Notes: generated by a model not told the origin, from the letters alone. DNA of 37,442 nt from Chitinispirillaceae bacterium (GCA_016932075.1 JAFGDP010000118.1:1-37442), one strand, 5' to 3'; numbered from the stretch's first letter, positions 15,791 through 25,224 are shown. Made by a program: numbers and translations.

Positions 15791-18415
15791 TCACTGCGCC
15801 GCTGCCACGAACCGTATCGGCCGCTTCTGCGCCACGCCGTTGCGGAAATGGGCCAGCACATAGCATCCCGGCGGAAGCGTCATGCAAGAAAGGGTGATGA
15901 CAAGCCCGTCGCTGAGCGGATCAACGGTCCGTCGCAGTATCTGGCGGCCTGTAGCCGAGTACAGGGCCGTCTCCCAACGGTCGCCCACCGCATAGGTGAA
16001 GGGAAATTCGTACCTGATCGTACCGGCCTTGTATTCGAGGAAAGAACGGCCATGGATCATGGCAAGCGGAACCGCCCGGATCACGCCCGGTGTGCCGATC
16101 CGCATGCTGTCGACATAGACATTGTCAACGATAAATCCGGAGCTGTTTCCCGCGCCGTACATGACGAAACGGATTGACGTGATATTTCCCTTGTTAAGCG
16201 GCCGGGACACGGTCTTCCAGTCTGGCTGGGCAAACGAGGATAGTGGCACGACCATGCGCACCCAGCGGTCATACATGCCGGTCTGCAGCGTTGCGCCGTA
16301 GTAGGCGCGGTCGGTGATGTCGGGTTGTTCCAGTTCCACGCGATACTCCTTGCCCGTCGCGGTCGGATTGATATCGAATATGATGGACTTCGCCGTTGAC
16401 CCGATCGACACCGCGCTCCGCTGGGCGTTAAAGTAGGTCTTGACCCCGGCATAGGGATTCGGCACGCCGGTCGTTGCGGTAAGCCTGAACTGCAACCCCT
16501 TTCCGGCATCTCCTTTTCCGGTGACGAGCAGGAGCGTTGGTTTTGCCGACATGCCGCCCTGCAGGCTGTCTGACCGGTCACTGAATCCTTCCCAGATCCC
16601 CTGCAGCGCATTGGTGGTGTTGTTGTCCTCAAAGTCGTCAACTTTGACTGCGGAAGCAGGGATCGGACCTTCCGGCATGGCGTCGATAAAAATCACGGAA
16701 CGCGACTTCTCGGCACAGTAATCGCACATGTTTGCAATGGATAGGGTGATGTCGACATTTTCGCCCGACTGAAAGGTGCCGGTGGCGGCGGTGCCGTTCC
16801 AGGTGGCCGACACTCTGGTGCCGCTGCCTGTAAACTGCCGGGCGGCGCCGCTGAGCCGGCCCTTCAGATCAATGGTCCAGGAAAGCGATTTTTCGAGCGT
16901 TGCCTTGATGGTCACGTTCTGGGTCGTGGTGAAATCGATTCGGCCGAGCGGCACGGTTGCCAAGCTGGAGTCGATCCGCTCGCACAGGCTCTTATCGTAC
17001 CAGCGCTTGAACGCGATGAGTCCCACAAGCCCGGCATTGTAATCGAGCGCCGGCTCGGTATAGACATAATTGCTCGAATTGTCAGAAAAATTCCAGGAAT
17101 AGTCCGCGGCCTTGAGCGGATCAAACGGATTAGCATTGGTGGACGGGCCGGACACCAGGGAACCCACGATCCGCCGTCCGGTCTGGACCCCGAGGGTAAC
17201 ATCGTTGCGATGGTGCGGGTTCTGCACCCCTGCCGAGCTGCCCCCGGAAACCCTGGTCATGTAGGAGTTTGAAAAAGGCGAGGTGCCGGTTGCCCAGTTG
17301 AGCTGCTGGAACGCGATATCGCGCATGGAGTTGTCGCCCACACAGCGGAACAGGAGCGCGGTAGAGAACCCGAACGCTGCGGCGCAGCTCGCCACGCCCC
17401 ACGTCTGATTGACAAACGCCCCCCTGACCAGGGTAGCCCCGCCGCTGGCGGAAACGGGAACAATCCGCTGCGCGCCGTAATTGACGTCCAGCTTCCACGT
17501 CGAGGCATATGAGGTCTCCCCCAGCCGGTAAAAGGTAAACCCGGCCAGGTCGCCGGCGTGCGGATAGCCAAGGTTGGAATAGTGCTGCCCCACGTCCGAG
17601 ATGTAGGTTCGCGCCTCGCGCAGATAGGCGGAATCGCCTGTCGCCCTGAACAGCTCCACGCCGCCGCACGCCATCTTGTCCTTCCACGTTTCCGACACGT
17701 AAAACGGCCGGTTTTCGCTGCTCATGATCTGAGCGCCGCACACCTTGCCTTTGCTCTTACCGAAAGCATAGGCGATCTTGGCCTTGTTAAGACAGGTGGT
17801 CGCATAGGCGGCGTCAAATTGTTTATACAGGATCGACATGAGCGCGAGCGCTGCCGCATAGTAGCCGGGAACGTCGGCGCCGTCGCAGAGGTAGGAGGTC
17901 CGATTGGGAATGCGGGAACTGTTCTGGTACCCGGATTCATTAAGCTGCATATGGTCGGCGTTCGCGTCGCCCACGTCGCGCACAATGGTGCTGGAGCTGA
18001 TGATCGCCTTGCAGAGCCAGTCGGTCGCCACTTTTGCCTCATCGAGGATATCCGGGATAGTGTTGCCACCCGGGGAGTAGTCGGGCTTGGTCTTGTCGTC
18101 GTATCCTTCGGGAAACGCATCATACCCCTTGAGCAGGCAGTAGGTGGCGTACCCGAGCGGCAGCCCGAATTTAACAAAATCGCCGGCATCGTACCACCCG
18201 CCGTCGAGCGCCGTGCCTGAATGCGCGTCATTGGCGTGCGGATAGGGCGTGTTCGAATAGAACGGATTATGCGGATTGCCGGACTTCGTGCCGGCGCGCT
18301 GGAATCCGTAAAAGCGGATGGACGCGGCGTGCAGGGAGTCAAGCGTAACGGCCGCGACTTCCAGGCACATGGCGCTGATACAGAGAAGCCCTGCTGCTAA
18401 AACGAATCTTTTCAT
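15791..18415 (-). CDS. GH9 cellulase with CBM-like module and sorting tail
   Basis: 874 residues from ATG 18415 (MKRFVLAAGLLCIS), signal peptide to about residue 23. The GH9 (alpha/alpha)6 barrel covers about 25-480: GGWYDAGDFVKF holds the base aspartates D76/D79, NPHHRND (399-405) the conserved HHR, and YTEPALDYNAGL the acid E454. Residues about 490-585 look Ig-like. Residues about 590-770 are a galactose-binding/CBM11-like module starting VDDFEDNN and ending FIVDNVYVDS. The final 95 residues form a sorting domain (TALYSATGRQIL, then LPPGCYVLAHF). Unlike many GH9 enzymes, the additional modules follow the catalytic domain. It cleaves beta-1,4-glucan outside the cell. It lies 64 bases downstream of the GH8 gene, in one operon. 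Confidence 0.95.
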   Translation of the reverse strand: MKRFVLAAGLLCISAMCLEVAAVTLDSLHAASIRFYGFQRAGTKSGNPHNPFYSNTPYPHANDAHSGTALDGGWYDAGDFVKFGLPLGYATYCLLKGYDAFPEGYDDKTKPDYSPGGNTIPDILDEAKVATDWLCKAIISSSTIVRDVGDANADHMQLNESGYQNSSRIPNRTSYLCDGADVPGYYAAALALMSILYKQFDAAYATTCLNKAKIAYAFGKSKGKVCGAQIMSSENRPFYVSETWKDKMACGGVELFRATGDSAYLREARTYISDVGQHYSNLGYPHAGDLAGFTFYRLGETSYASTWKLDVNYGAQRIVPVSASGGATLVRGAFVNQTWGVASCAAAFGFSTALLFRCVGDNSMRDIAFQQLNWATGTSPFSNSYMTRVSGGSSAGVQNPHHRNDVTLGVQTGRRIVGSLVSGPSTNANPFDPLKAADYSWNFSDNSSNYVYTEPALDYNAGLVGLIAFKRWYDKSLCERIDSSLATVPLGRIDFTTTQNVTIKATLEKSLSWTIDLKGRLSGAARQFTGSGTRVSATWNGTAATGTFQSGENVDITLSIANMCDYCAEKSRSVIFIDAMPEGPIPASAVKVDDFEDNNTTNALQGIWEGFSDRSDSLQGGMSAKPTLLLVTGKGDAGKGLQFRLTATTGVPNPYAGVKTYFNAQRSAVSIGSTAKSIIFDINPTATGKEYRVELEQPDITDRAYYGATLQTGMYDRWVRMVVPLSSFAQPDWKTVSRPLNKGNITSIRFVMYGAGNSSGFIVDNVYVDSMRIGTPGVIRAVPLAMIHGRSFLEYKAGTIRYEFPFTYAVGDRWETALYSATGRQILRRTVDPLSDGLVITLSCMTLPPGCYVLAHFRNGVAQKRPIRFVAAAQ

Positions 18416-18479
18416 TGTCTCGATGGTCTTTCTATCCGGTCCGGGGTTTGTGCCTGCGGTCACTGCCGCGGTGCGTGTC

Positions 18480-20021
18480 TCATGGCGCTGCCAGCCGCAT
18501 GACCAGCGAATGATCGCCGCCAGCATTACGATGGGTAATTTTCAAGAGATACGAACCCCTGGCCAGCCGGTCCTTTGCCGTGATCCTGCAGCCGTCCTTT
18601 GTCAATATGACCGTGCGGACAGAGAGCTTCTGTCCGCTCATGGAAAAAAGCTCAATACCTGCCGGTTGCTGTGAAAGTCCGCGGAGCAAAATCACGTTTC
18701 CTGAAACCACGGTCCTGATCTGCCGTGCTTTTGCGCGTGTCGCGTGCGCGGTCTTGTTCTCGGCGAACGTATCGCCCCACACGTTTGGAAACATGCCGGT
18801 AAAGGCGGCATACGCAAGCATCGCCGTCGCCTGTTTGTAATAAAATTTATCATCGCTCCAGGTCGGGCTTCCGAAAAAGGCGTAGTCGCCCTGCATCTCC
18901 AGAAGAACCCGCTGCCTGAACACGCCTTTTTGAAACGCCTGGTCTTTGGATCCGAGCGCGCCGCACATCCAGAGGCCGATCTCATTGCAGCGGTAGGTCT
19001 CAGGCACCACAGAGCCGCTCTCGGTATACTGGCCCATCTGCCCGAGCAAGACCGCCGGATTGGAGTTAGAATACTGCGTCAGCGTATTCTTGATGTTTTT
19101 GCAGTACGAGACCGCTCTGCTCTCATTGAACCAGATAGCGTCCATGGCGATCCGGTACGGGGTGCGGATGCCGTCCGGGCCCATGCCGTAGCTCCTTCCG
19201 CCAACGGCCTGCCCTGCCGTGTTGCACCAGTCAGGCACCTGGCCCTTGGAGTAGTTTCTCACTTTGGCAAGCACCTCGTAGCAGCGTGAAATGACCGGCG
19301 TAAAGTCAATATCATTGACACTGTTCGCCTGGCAGTAACTGTTAAACACCCTCATCCAGGCGGTCGCGTAGTAGCTCGGGTTCTGCGGGCTGGAACCGCC
19401 CCAGTTGTCGCCGGCAAGAAGGTAGTTCGATCCGTCGCACATTCTGGTGCGGATGGTACGGATGATCTCGAGCGCCCGGGTCTTGTAGTCGGGATTGCTG
19501 TGCGCGTTCCAGTATCTCTCCCGCACCAGCTTGTCCGCGTACACCAGCGAAAGGCCGATATCAAGGTCGGCGTCGGTCGCCGCGCCCTGCCCCCTGCATC
19601 CGCCGGACCAGTCCCAGCAGTAGTATGACTTGGTGCCGCTGTTCCACATGATGGAATTGGCCGCCTCGAAAATCCGGTTAAAGGTGGGCTGGTCATTATT
19701 AAGCAGCGCCAGGATCATGCCATACCCCTGGCCTTCTGAAACCGCTTCGTTCGTGCCGATCACATTGTTGCCGTCCCAGCGCATATGGTTGACCAGACCG
19801 TTTGACATGATGTAGTTGGTCTTGAAATAGTTCCACTTGGTTTTCATCTTGTCCTTGAAATAGGCCGGATTGTTGGTCACCATGAGGGTAATGTCGTCGG
19901 CATAGGCTGACGTATAGTTATACTTTGCCGGCTGCGGATAGGGGAGGTTCCAATCCGCCTGCACGTGAAAAGCGGTGAAAAGCGCGATACACCATAGTGC
20001 CGGTATGCTGGATCTCTTCAT
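18480..20021 (-). CDS. GH8 endoglucanase with sorting tail
   Basis: 513 residues; signal peptide MKRSSIPALWCIALFTAFHVQA (given here as residues 1-22). The GH8 domain spans about 25-420: general acid E96 in NEAVSEGQGYGM, the subsite aspartate in AATDADLDIGLSL (D150-D154), and GPDGIRTPYRIAMDAIW later in the barrel. Residues about 430-513 are a sorting-type domain (IELFSMSGQKL, RLARGSYLLKI). GH8 enzymes hydrolyse internal beta-1,4 bonds in cellulose, xylan or chitosan; cellulose fits best with the neighbouring GH9. It is the first gene of the GH8-GH9 operon. A leader hairpin (GGCGCA/TGCGCC, 20044-20062) lies about 25 bases upstream of the start. Confidence 0.94.
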   Translation of the reverse strand: MKRSSIPALWCIALFTAFHVQADWNLPYPQPAKYNYTSAYADDITLMVTNNPAYFKDKMKTKWNYFKTNYIMSNGLVNHMRWDGNNVIGTNEAVSEGQGYGMILALLNNDQPTFNRIFEAANSIMWNSGTKSYYCWDWSGGCRGQGAATDADLDIGLSLVYADKLVRERYWNAHSNPDYKTRALEIIRTIRTRMCDGSNYLLAGDNWGGSSPQNPSYYATAWMRVFNSYCQANSVNDIDFTPVISRCYEVLAKVRNYSKGQVPDWCNTAGQAVGGRSYGMGPDGIRTPYRIAMDAIWFNESRAVSYCKNIKNTLTQYSNSNPAVLLGQMGQYTESGSVVPETYRCNEIGLWMCGALGSKDQAFQKGVFRQRVLLEMQGDYAFFGSPTWSDDKFYYKQATAMLAYAAFTGMFPNVWGDTFAENKTAHATRAKARQIRTVVSGNVILLRGLSQQPAGIELFSMSGQKLSVRTVILTKDGCRITAKDRLARGSYLLKITHRNAGGDHSLVMRLAAP

Positions 20022-20448
20022 AATAGACGCACGCCTTTCTTCCGGCGCATCGTTTCTGCGCCGTCATAATTGACCGGACAGTGATAAACCGTATAAATAA
20101 TCCTGCGCAACCATCACACAAGCAGGAAAATCCAGGCTCCTGTGACATTAGTGGAAAAAACAGCCCCCCCTGTTCATCATAATGATTTTTTTGCCGATTT
20201 GCGGGCTTGTTTTCACCTTGTTTACAAACCATTCCAACTCTCTATCCGGCAACGAATTATCGAAAAACCTCCTTTCCCCCGTGAAGACTGTTTTGGCGCC
20301 AGCGATCCCGGTTTGCACGGGCATCCCTTCCCGCTAAAAATTGTGCCTGCAATGAACTGATCCAAAAATCTTTACCACTAACATTACAAGGAAAAAGAAT
20401 TCGATCGTTTCGCCATTTTCACAATTCTTTCAGCGAAAGGGGAGTGCG
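20022..20448. other. divergent regulatory region between GH8 and CBM-like genes
   Basis: 427 bases without a gene. It contains a 6-bp hairpin at 20044-20062 next to the GH8 start and a TTGTTTACAA dyad near 20216-20225. A TTTCGC/GCGAAA inverted repeat (20408-20438) abuts the GGGGAG ribosome-binding site of the downstream gene. No clear -35/-10 pair could be fixed by eye. Shared regulation of both transcription units is likely by position only. Confidence 0.4.
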
Positions 20449-22224
20449 ATGTTGTACCAAGCTTTTCACACAATGGTTCTCGGCGCTGCACTTTTTTCGG
20501 TGGCCGTATTCGCTCCTGCGTCTGCGACCGGAAACGTGTCGCTCCTGTCCGACCTGGAAAACGGGACAAACGAAAACTATTACGGCCAGTACTGGTACGT
20601 GTATGACGACCATGAGGACGGCGGCAACACCACGATCACCAACCTGACAAAAAAGGCTGACGGTACCTATGACTTTGTGCCGACAGCGAGCGAAGGAAAT
20701 ACCAGCGGCTCGCCCGGTTTCGGCGCAAAGGTGGCGTTCCAGCTTGGCAACACCAAGCCCGGCGACGGGACCAATACCTGGGGCAACATGGTCGGTATCG
20801 GCACCATGCTTGCCGCGGAGGGAGAATATATGAACCTTACGGGCGCGAACGTCATAAAGTTCTGGGCAAAGGTGGAACGGCCCGCCGGAACCGGTTCCCA
20901 GGTTGATATGCGTGTTGAAGTGTGTACCAAGCAGTTCGATCCGGGCAACACGCCGGGCGACTTTGGCTATTATCATACCATTATTCCCATTTCCGGCACC
21001 TGGGCGCAGTACAACATTCCGCTCAGCAGCACGGACGTGGGATTCGGCCATCTCGAGCAGTGGGACTGGTCGGTATCGAAATCAGGAGCGGTCCCGTTCG
21101 ACATCACCCAGGTCGGCAAGATCCAGTGGTGTATCTCTGAAGACGGCAACGTGACCGCCTGGGCGGACGCCGCCGGTGTCCTGTATATCGACGATGTCAC
21201 CATTGAACCCTTTACCCCGCACTTCTTTGATGAGATCGAAGTGAATAAAATAGGGGCACCGGGCGCGACAGGCCTTGCGGCAGACAACCTGTTAAGCACG
21301 TTCGATAATACCACCGTAAACTCTGCCGGTTTTTACGGCTACTGCTACACCGATGTTGACGCGAACCCCACCAACGCTTCCGCTATTACGGCGGGCGCAA
21401 CCCTCAGTGACGTAACCCAGAAGTATACGCTTATTACCAGTCCGGGCGGCGTCAACGACACGAAATGCGCCTCCATAACCTTTCAGCTCGGCACCACGTT
21501 CCAGGATGGCGCGAACACTGTGCAGCCGTTTGTGGGGATCGGTACCAATCTCGTCAGAACCGATGCAAACGGCGGCAGCATGGGAGATGTGTGCGACCTG
21601 AGTTCTGCAACAGCCATCTATTTCGACTACAAACTGGTAAGTGACAACATCAATTTTTTGCAGTTTGAGTTTACCACGGACCAGTCGTTCGGCAACCCGG
21701 GAGCCGTGTACTACGTAAAGTGCCCGAAAACGGGCGACGCGTGGAAAAGCGCGCGGGTCGAGCTGAGCGCGACCCCGGCCGAGCTGGTGCTGCCCAAATG
21801 GGACGATGTCACCCAGACAACGCCCCTGGATAAAACAAAAACCCTGAAGTTCCAGTGGAAAGTGCAGGGCGCGCCCCGGTCTGAAGGAACCCTGGCCATA
21901 GACAATGTATACACCATTGGCAAGGCGTGGGACATAAAGGTCATCCATCCTCGTACCCGCGCATCCAATACCGCGTTCCAGGTCAAACAGCTCAACAATC
22001 AGGCACAGGTCACGTTTGCCATGCCGCAGCAGGCACGCAGCGCCGTTATTGACCTGATCTCCATGCAGGGCAAGGTGCTCGCCTCGCAGAGCCTCAATCG
22101 CGCCGGTAACGGCAAGCACCTGGTCGCTTTCCCGACCGGCAACCTGTCAAACGGCCCGTACTTCGTGAAGATCACCTGCGACAACAAGGACGTGAAAAGC
22201 GGGATGTTTTCGGTTATTAAGTAA
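20449..22224 (+). CDS. secreted protein with two tandem CBM11-like modules and sorting tail
   Basis: 591 residues; GGGGAG lies 5-10 bases before the ATG. Signal peptide: AALFSVAVFAPASA. Two homologous beta-sandwich modules follow (about 26-265 and 275-500). They share the openings NVSLLSDLENGT and NLLSTFDNTT, the middle blocks VAFQLGNT...VGIGT and ITFQLGTT...VGIGT, and the closings LYIDDVTIEP and LAIDNVYTIG. They resemble CBM11/CIA30-type galactose-binding folds. Residues about 510-591 are a sorting domain (IDLISMQGKVLASQ, LSNGPYFVKI). No catalytic domain is present, so a role in binding cellulose or presenting the cell to it is likely. It is monocistronic, ends in a strong terminator and is probably well expressed. 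Confidence 0.8.
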   Translation: MLYQAFHTMVLGAALFSVAVFAPASATGNVSLLSDLENGTNENYYGQYWYVYDDHEDGGNTTITNLTKKADGTYDFVPTASEGNTSGSPGFGAKVAFQLGNTKPGDGTNTWGNMVGIGTMLAAEGEYMNLTGANVIKFWAKVERPAGTGSQVDMRVEVCTKQFDPGNTPGDFGYYHTIIPISGTWAQYNIPLSSTDVGFGHLEQWDWSVSKSGAVPFDITQVGKIQWCISEDGNVTAWADAAGVLYIDDVTIEPFTPHFFDEIEVNKIGAPGATGLAADNLLSTFDNTTVNSAGFYGYCYTDVDANPTNASAITAGATLSDVTQKYTLITSPGGVNDTKCASITFQLGTTFQDGANTVQPFVGIGTNLVRTDANGGSMGDVCDLSSATAIYFDYKLVSDNINFLQFEFTTDQSFGNPGAVYYVKCPKTGDAWKSARVELSATPAELVLPKWDDVTQTTPLDKTKTLKFQWKVQGAPRSEGTLAIDNVYTIGKAWDIKVIHPRTRASNTAFQVKQLNNQAQVTFAMPQQARSAVIDLISMQGKVLASQSLNRAGNGKHLVAFPTGNLSNGPYFVKITCDNKDVKSGMFSVIK

Positions 22225-22247
22225 GAAGCAAAAGACATAAGATGAGG

Positions 22248-22279
22248 AAGGCCCTGTTCGAGAGAACAGGGCCTTTTTG
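22248..22279 (+). terminator. intrinsic terminator of the CBM-like gene
   Basis: AAGGCCCTGTTC (22248-22259) pairs over 12 bp with GAACAGGGCCTT (22264-22275), closed by a GAGA tetraloop of the GNRA class and followed by a T-run. It lies 23 bases after the stop codon. The region 22280-22404 beyond it holds no supported gene. Confidence 0.93.
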
Positions 22280-22404
22280 TTTGATTTTCCATTCCACGTT
22301 TCAGGATTTGGTTGGTTACCCGGTCAGGAATCGCCGCTACACGCTCAGCGAAGGTCGCGGTTATTTCTTAAACATAGAAATCGCAGATAATTGCATCGCG
22401 GAAA

Positions 22405-22440
22405 TAAAAAGGGACATGGCCAGAAACTAACCATGTCCCT
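22405..22440 (-). terminator. intrinsic terminator of the sigma/FecR operon
   Basis: AGGGACATGG (22410-22419) and CCATGTCCCT (22431-22440) form a 10-bp stem; read on the minus strand it is followed by TTTTTATTTC. It lies about 150 bases past the stop of the FecR/TPR gene. The intervening 22441-22591 holds no supported gene. Confidence 0.85.
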
Positions 22441-22591
22441 CTACGAAAGGAGGGGAAGGGGAATCGTCGGAGAGCCTGTGATTGTCTCTTCTCTCCTGAA
22501 TAATGATTAGTGGGATGAAATGGCGTGCAGTTCTGGAAAAATGAAAATTTTTATTGCCGCCCCGTATCGGTAATAATATCAACGGTTTGTT

Positions 22592-24538
22592 TTATTTGCT
22601 GCCCGGACTTTTCATTGATCCCGCAGCTTTTGCAGCAGCAATCATCTGCTCGATCTCGGTCCTGCGCTTTGACGCTTTGGCGCCGAGCTGCTCAAGGGCG
22701 ATGGTGTGCATTCTGATCGCCTCCTGATAATTATGCTGCTGCTGCAGGAGCAGGCCCAGATGATACGCGACATCGGCGCGGCGGGGATGCGTTGGATCAA
22801 CCACAAGAAACCGCTGGAAATACTCGATGGCTGCCGAGGGGTTTCTGCTGATCTCAAGCTCGGCAAGACGCAGCAGCGCTTCACCGGTAAACACGCCTTC
22901 CGGGTACAGGATGCAATAGGAGCTGAACTGCCGTATTGCCGAGGAGGTGTCCTTGAGCCTGTCCGCTTCAAGGCGGCCCAGCGAAAAGAGTGCGGTCTGG
23001 CGATACAGCGGCGGCGTCGTGTTGTCTTCTGCCAGACGCTTGTACAGCGATAACGCGTTTTTCCAGTTCGCGGCTTCGTTTTTCTGAGCTTTTTCAAGAA
23101 CCGTGCGCACCATCTCTATCCGTGCGGCCTGCTCCCGTGCGTCTTTCTCCAGAGAATCTGCCAATATGTCCGCCAGTGTCTTTTGCGTATCAGCGGCACT
23201 TGAACCGGTTCGCGACCTCACGCGGGAAAGGAGCCGTTGCGGTGCCGGAACGTCCGCATTCTCGCTCGCATCCGTTTCTGCGGGTTCGAGCGCGACATCA
23301 AGCGAAACGTCGGATTCGCCAACAGTAATCACGGTGTCCTTTGACGAATACTGGTTGAGCCGTATGGAAACGGCGTATTCACCAGACGGTTTGAGCGCGG
23401 CAAACGGGGTATTTCCCCGGTAATCATTATTAATGAATACCTGGGCATAGGGTGGCAATGATGTGACGACAAGCCTGGTCGTGCCCTGCTGTGCAGACTC
23501 GTCAAACAGCGCCTTCTCGATCTCTTCGGCGAGATTCGCGGCTTCAAGCCGCCACGCCGTATGCGCGGCATCCATGCTGAACGTCTGCCCGGCATCAACA
23601 TACAGATCCTGTACACCCGGGCATACGATCCTGACTTTTCCTTCGGTGATCGTGGTGGCGAGCGAGCCGGTGCGTTCCTGTTCAAGAACAAACCGCGTGC
23701 CTACCACGTGGATCTCATACCATGGGGTCACGACGACAAAACGCTGATGCTTTGCCCTCTTTTTCACGGAAAACGCGATCCTCCCGCTGCGGCGGTCCGC
23801 TGCGGTGAATACGCGATACTCCACATTGCGGCTCGTGGCCTGTTCAATGGTAACGGTCGCATCGCCGGACAGATGAATTGCGCCGGCGCTGTTTTTCAGG
23901 GTAAGGCTGCCGTCCTTTGAACTGGCGAGCGTGGTGCCTTTGGTAATTGGCACACCGATATCGCTGCGATACGCGCTTCCCCATGCCTGGGTTATGGTGG
24001 TAGCAAGCTCTGTCTTGCCGCCAACGTAAAACAGGGAAATTGCCGCGGCCCCTGCAACAAGACACAATGTGACGACTTGGTTCACGCGCGAACGCGCGGC
24101 GGTTAAAAACAGTCCGGCAATGGGCCAGACATACCGCGCCTTCTGTCTGGTGACAGGATGCGGCGGTGAGGACGGCAAGGATGCTTCAGACTCGATGCGC
24201 TGCATGAGCCGCTCTTCAAGTTCGTCCCAGCCTCCTTTTGGAACCACGGTTTCAGCGAGGATTGCATCAACGCTCGGGACCGCCGGAACGGGTGCCTTTG
24301 TATCTTTCGGCTTTCTGGACATGCCGGCTTCATGGGAGGCAATACGCTCCATAAGCCGGTCTTCAATGGCGGCATAGATCCCTTCAGGCTGCGCCTCCTC
24401 TTTTGCCACATAGGCACACACCGGGTCAGTATACTGTGCCGCCCTGGTAAAAACAGTATCGACAGGATCGCCTTTGACCTGGGGAGGACAGCGGGACTCC
24501 TTGAGTATGGCGGTGATAATGGGGTCGATATCCTTCAT
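22592..24538 (-). CDS. FecR-domain membrane protein with PEGA and TPR domains
   Basis: 648 residues. A cytoplasmic N-terminus (1-150) contains a duplicated helix, IEDRLMERIASHE (58-70) and LEERLMQRIESEA (107-119), each preceded by AILKE or AILAE. One membrane span follows at about 152-172. The periplasmic part has a FecR domain (about 195-325; YEIHVVGTRFVLE, TTITEGKVRI), a PEGA domain (about 354-420; RLVVTSLPPYAQVFINN) and C-terminal TPRs (about 480-640; AIEYFQRFLVVDPTHPRRADVA). By analogy with FecR it should control the sigma factor encoded just before it, whose stop overlaps its start (ATGA). TPR and PEGA suggest binding to envelope proteins or wall. This is a three-part fusion, unlike FecR of iron systems, and no TonB receptor is nearby. 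Confidence 0.85.
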   Translation of the reverse strand: MKDIDPIITAILKESRCPPQVKGDPVDTVFTRAAQYTDPVCAYVAKEEAQPEGIYAAIEDRLMERIASHEAGMSRKPKDTKAPVPAVPSVDAILAETVVPKGGWDELEERLMQRIESEASLPSSPPHPVTRQKARYVWPIAGLFLTAARSRVNQVVTLCLVAGAAAISLFYVGGKTELATTITQAWGSAYRSDIGVPITKGTTLASSKDGSLTLKNSAGAIHLSGDATVTIEQATSRNVEYRVFTAADRRSGRIAFSVKKRAKHQRFVVVTPWYEIHVVGTRFVLEQERTGSLATTITEGKVRIVCPGVQDLYVDAGQTFSMDAAHTAWRLEAANLAEEIEKALFDESAQQGTTRLVVTSLPPYAQVFINNDYRGNTPFAALKPSGEYAVSIRLNQYSSKDTVITVGESDVSLDVALEPAETDASENADVPAPQRLLSRVRSRTGSSAADTQKTLADILADSLEKDAREQAARIEMVRTVLEKAQKNEAANWKNALSLYKRLAEDNTTPPLYRQTALFSLGRLEADRLKDTSSAIRQFSSYCILYPEGVFTGEALLRLAELEISRNPSAAIEYFQRFLVVDPTHPRRADVAYHLGLLLQQQHNYQEAIRMHTIALEQLGAKASKRRTEIEQMIAAAKAAGSMKSPGSK

Positions 24539-25095
24539 AAATTATTCCCGATAAAATCCTTCAACTTCTGGCGCGCCGTGAAAAGCCGGGACTTTACCGT
24601 CCCTTCCGGAACGCCCAGTACTTCGGCTATTTCCCCCAGTCCCATTTCGCTGTACACGCTGAGCACCAGCGGCACTTTCAACCGTTCATCAAGTCGGGCA
24701 AGCGCTTTTTCGACGAGATCGCGCATCTCGTAACCGGATGAACTTGCGCTCCTCCGGTCAGTATCAGCCACCGTGTCATAGGAGACGAGTTCCGACTGCG
24801 GTATTCTTTTTCCCGCCTTGATATACCGCAGATGACCGGTGCAGACATGGATCACCAGGCGGTGAAACCATGTCGAAAAAGTCGACTCCCCCTTGAATGT
24901 CGGCAGCGACAGGTACATCTGGAAGAAAACTTCCTGGACAAAGTCTTCATGGTCCACCCTGCTGCCCATGATCTTGAAAACAAGGTTGAACGCATAGGTC
25001 CGGTACCGCCTGAATATCTCGCGAAAAACCTCTTTGTCACCCTTCTTGCACGAATCGATCTGTTCTGGCGTCGGTTCCAGCGCAGCTGTTTTCAT
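24535..25095 (-). CDS. ECF-type RNA polymerase sigma factor
   Basis: 186 residues with sigma-2 (about 25-90; DHEDFVQEVFFQMYLSL, then STFSTWFHRLVIHVC) and sigma-4 (about 125-178), whose helix-turn-helix reads MGLGEIAEVLGVPEGTVKSR. Length is normal for ECF factors. It directs RNA polymerase to a dedicated promoter set; targets cannot be named here. It is coupled to the FecR/PEGA/TPR gene by a 4-base stop-start overlap, so that protein is the probable regulator. No separate anti-sigma gene is present. The promoter directly upstream matches the housekeeping consensus and leaves almost no leader. Confidence 0.93.
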   Translation of the reverse strand: MKTAALEPTPEQIDSCKKGDKEVFREIFRRYRTYAFNLVFKIMGSRVDHEDFVQEVFFQMYLSLPTFKGESTFSTWFHRLVIHVCTGHLRYIKAGKRIPQSELVSYDTVADTDRRSASSSGYEMRDLVEKALARLDERLKVPLVLSVYSEMGLGEIAEVLGVPEGTVKSRLFTARQKLKDFIGNNL

Positions 25096-25105
25096 GGTGC
25101 CTTAC

Positions 25106-25134
25106 ATTATAAGTTAGTGGAAACAATTTGTGAA
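25106..25134 (-). promoter_or_regulatory. near-consensus housekeeping promoter of the sigma factor gene
   Basis: On the minus strand TTCACA (25134-25129) and a perfect TATAAT (25111-25106) are separated by exactly 17 bases. The start site should fall near 25099, only about 4 bases before the ATG at 25095. The AAGG ribosome-binding sequence (25102 and below) would then lie outside the transcript. Confidence 0.75.
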
Positions 25135-25224
25135 GACGTTCGAATATAATTGATTGACGGGAGATTTTGCTTGTTTCATAAGGGCTTACCGTTGCATGAC
25201 CGGCCCACGGTACCCGCGGCTGAG

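Noticed and set aside
22242..22430. 62-codon plus-strand frame after the CBM-like gene.
   Set aside because: Its first codons run through the terminator stem, there is no family match, and it ends inside the opposite terminator.
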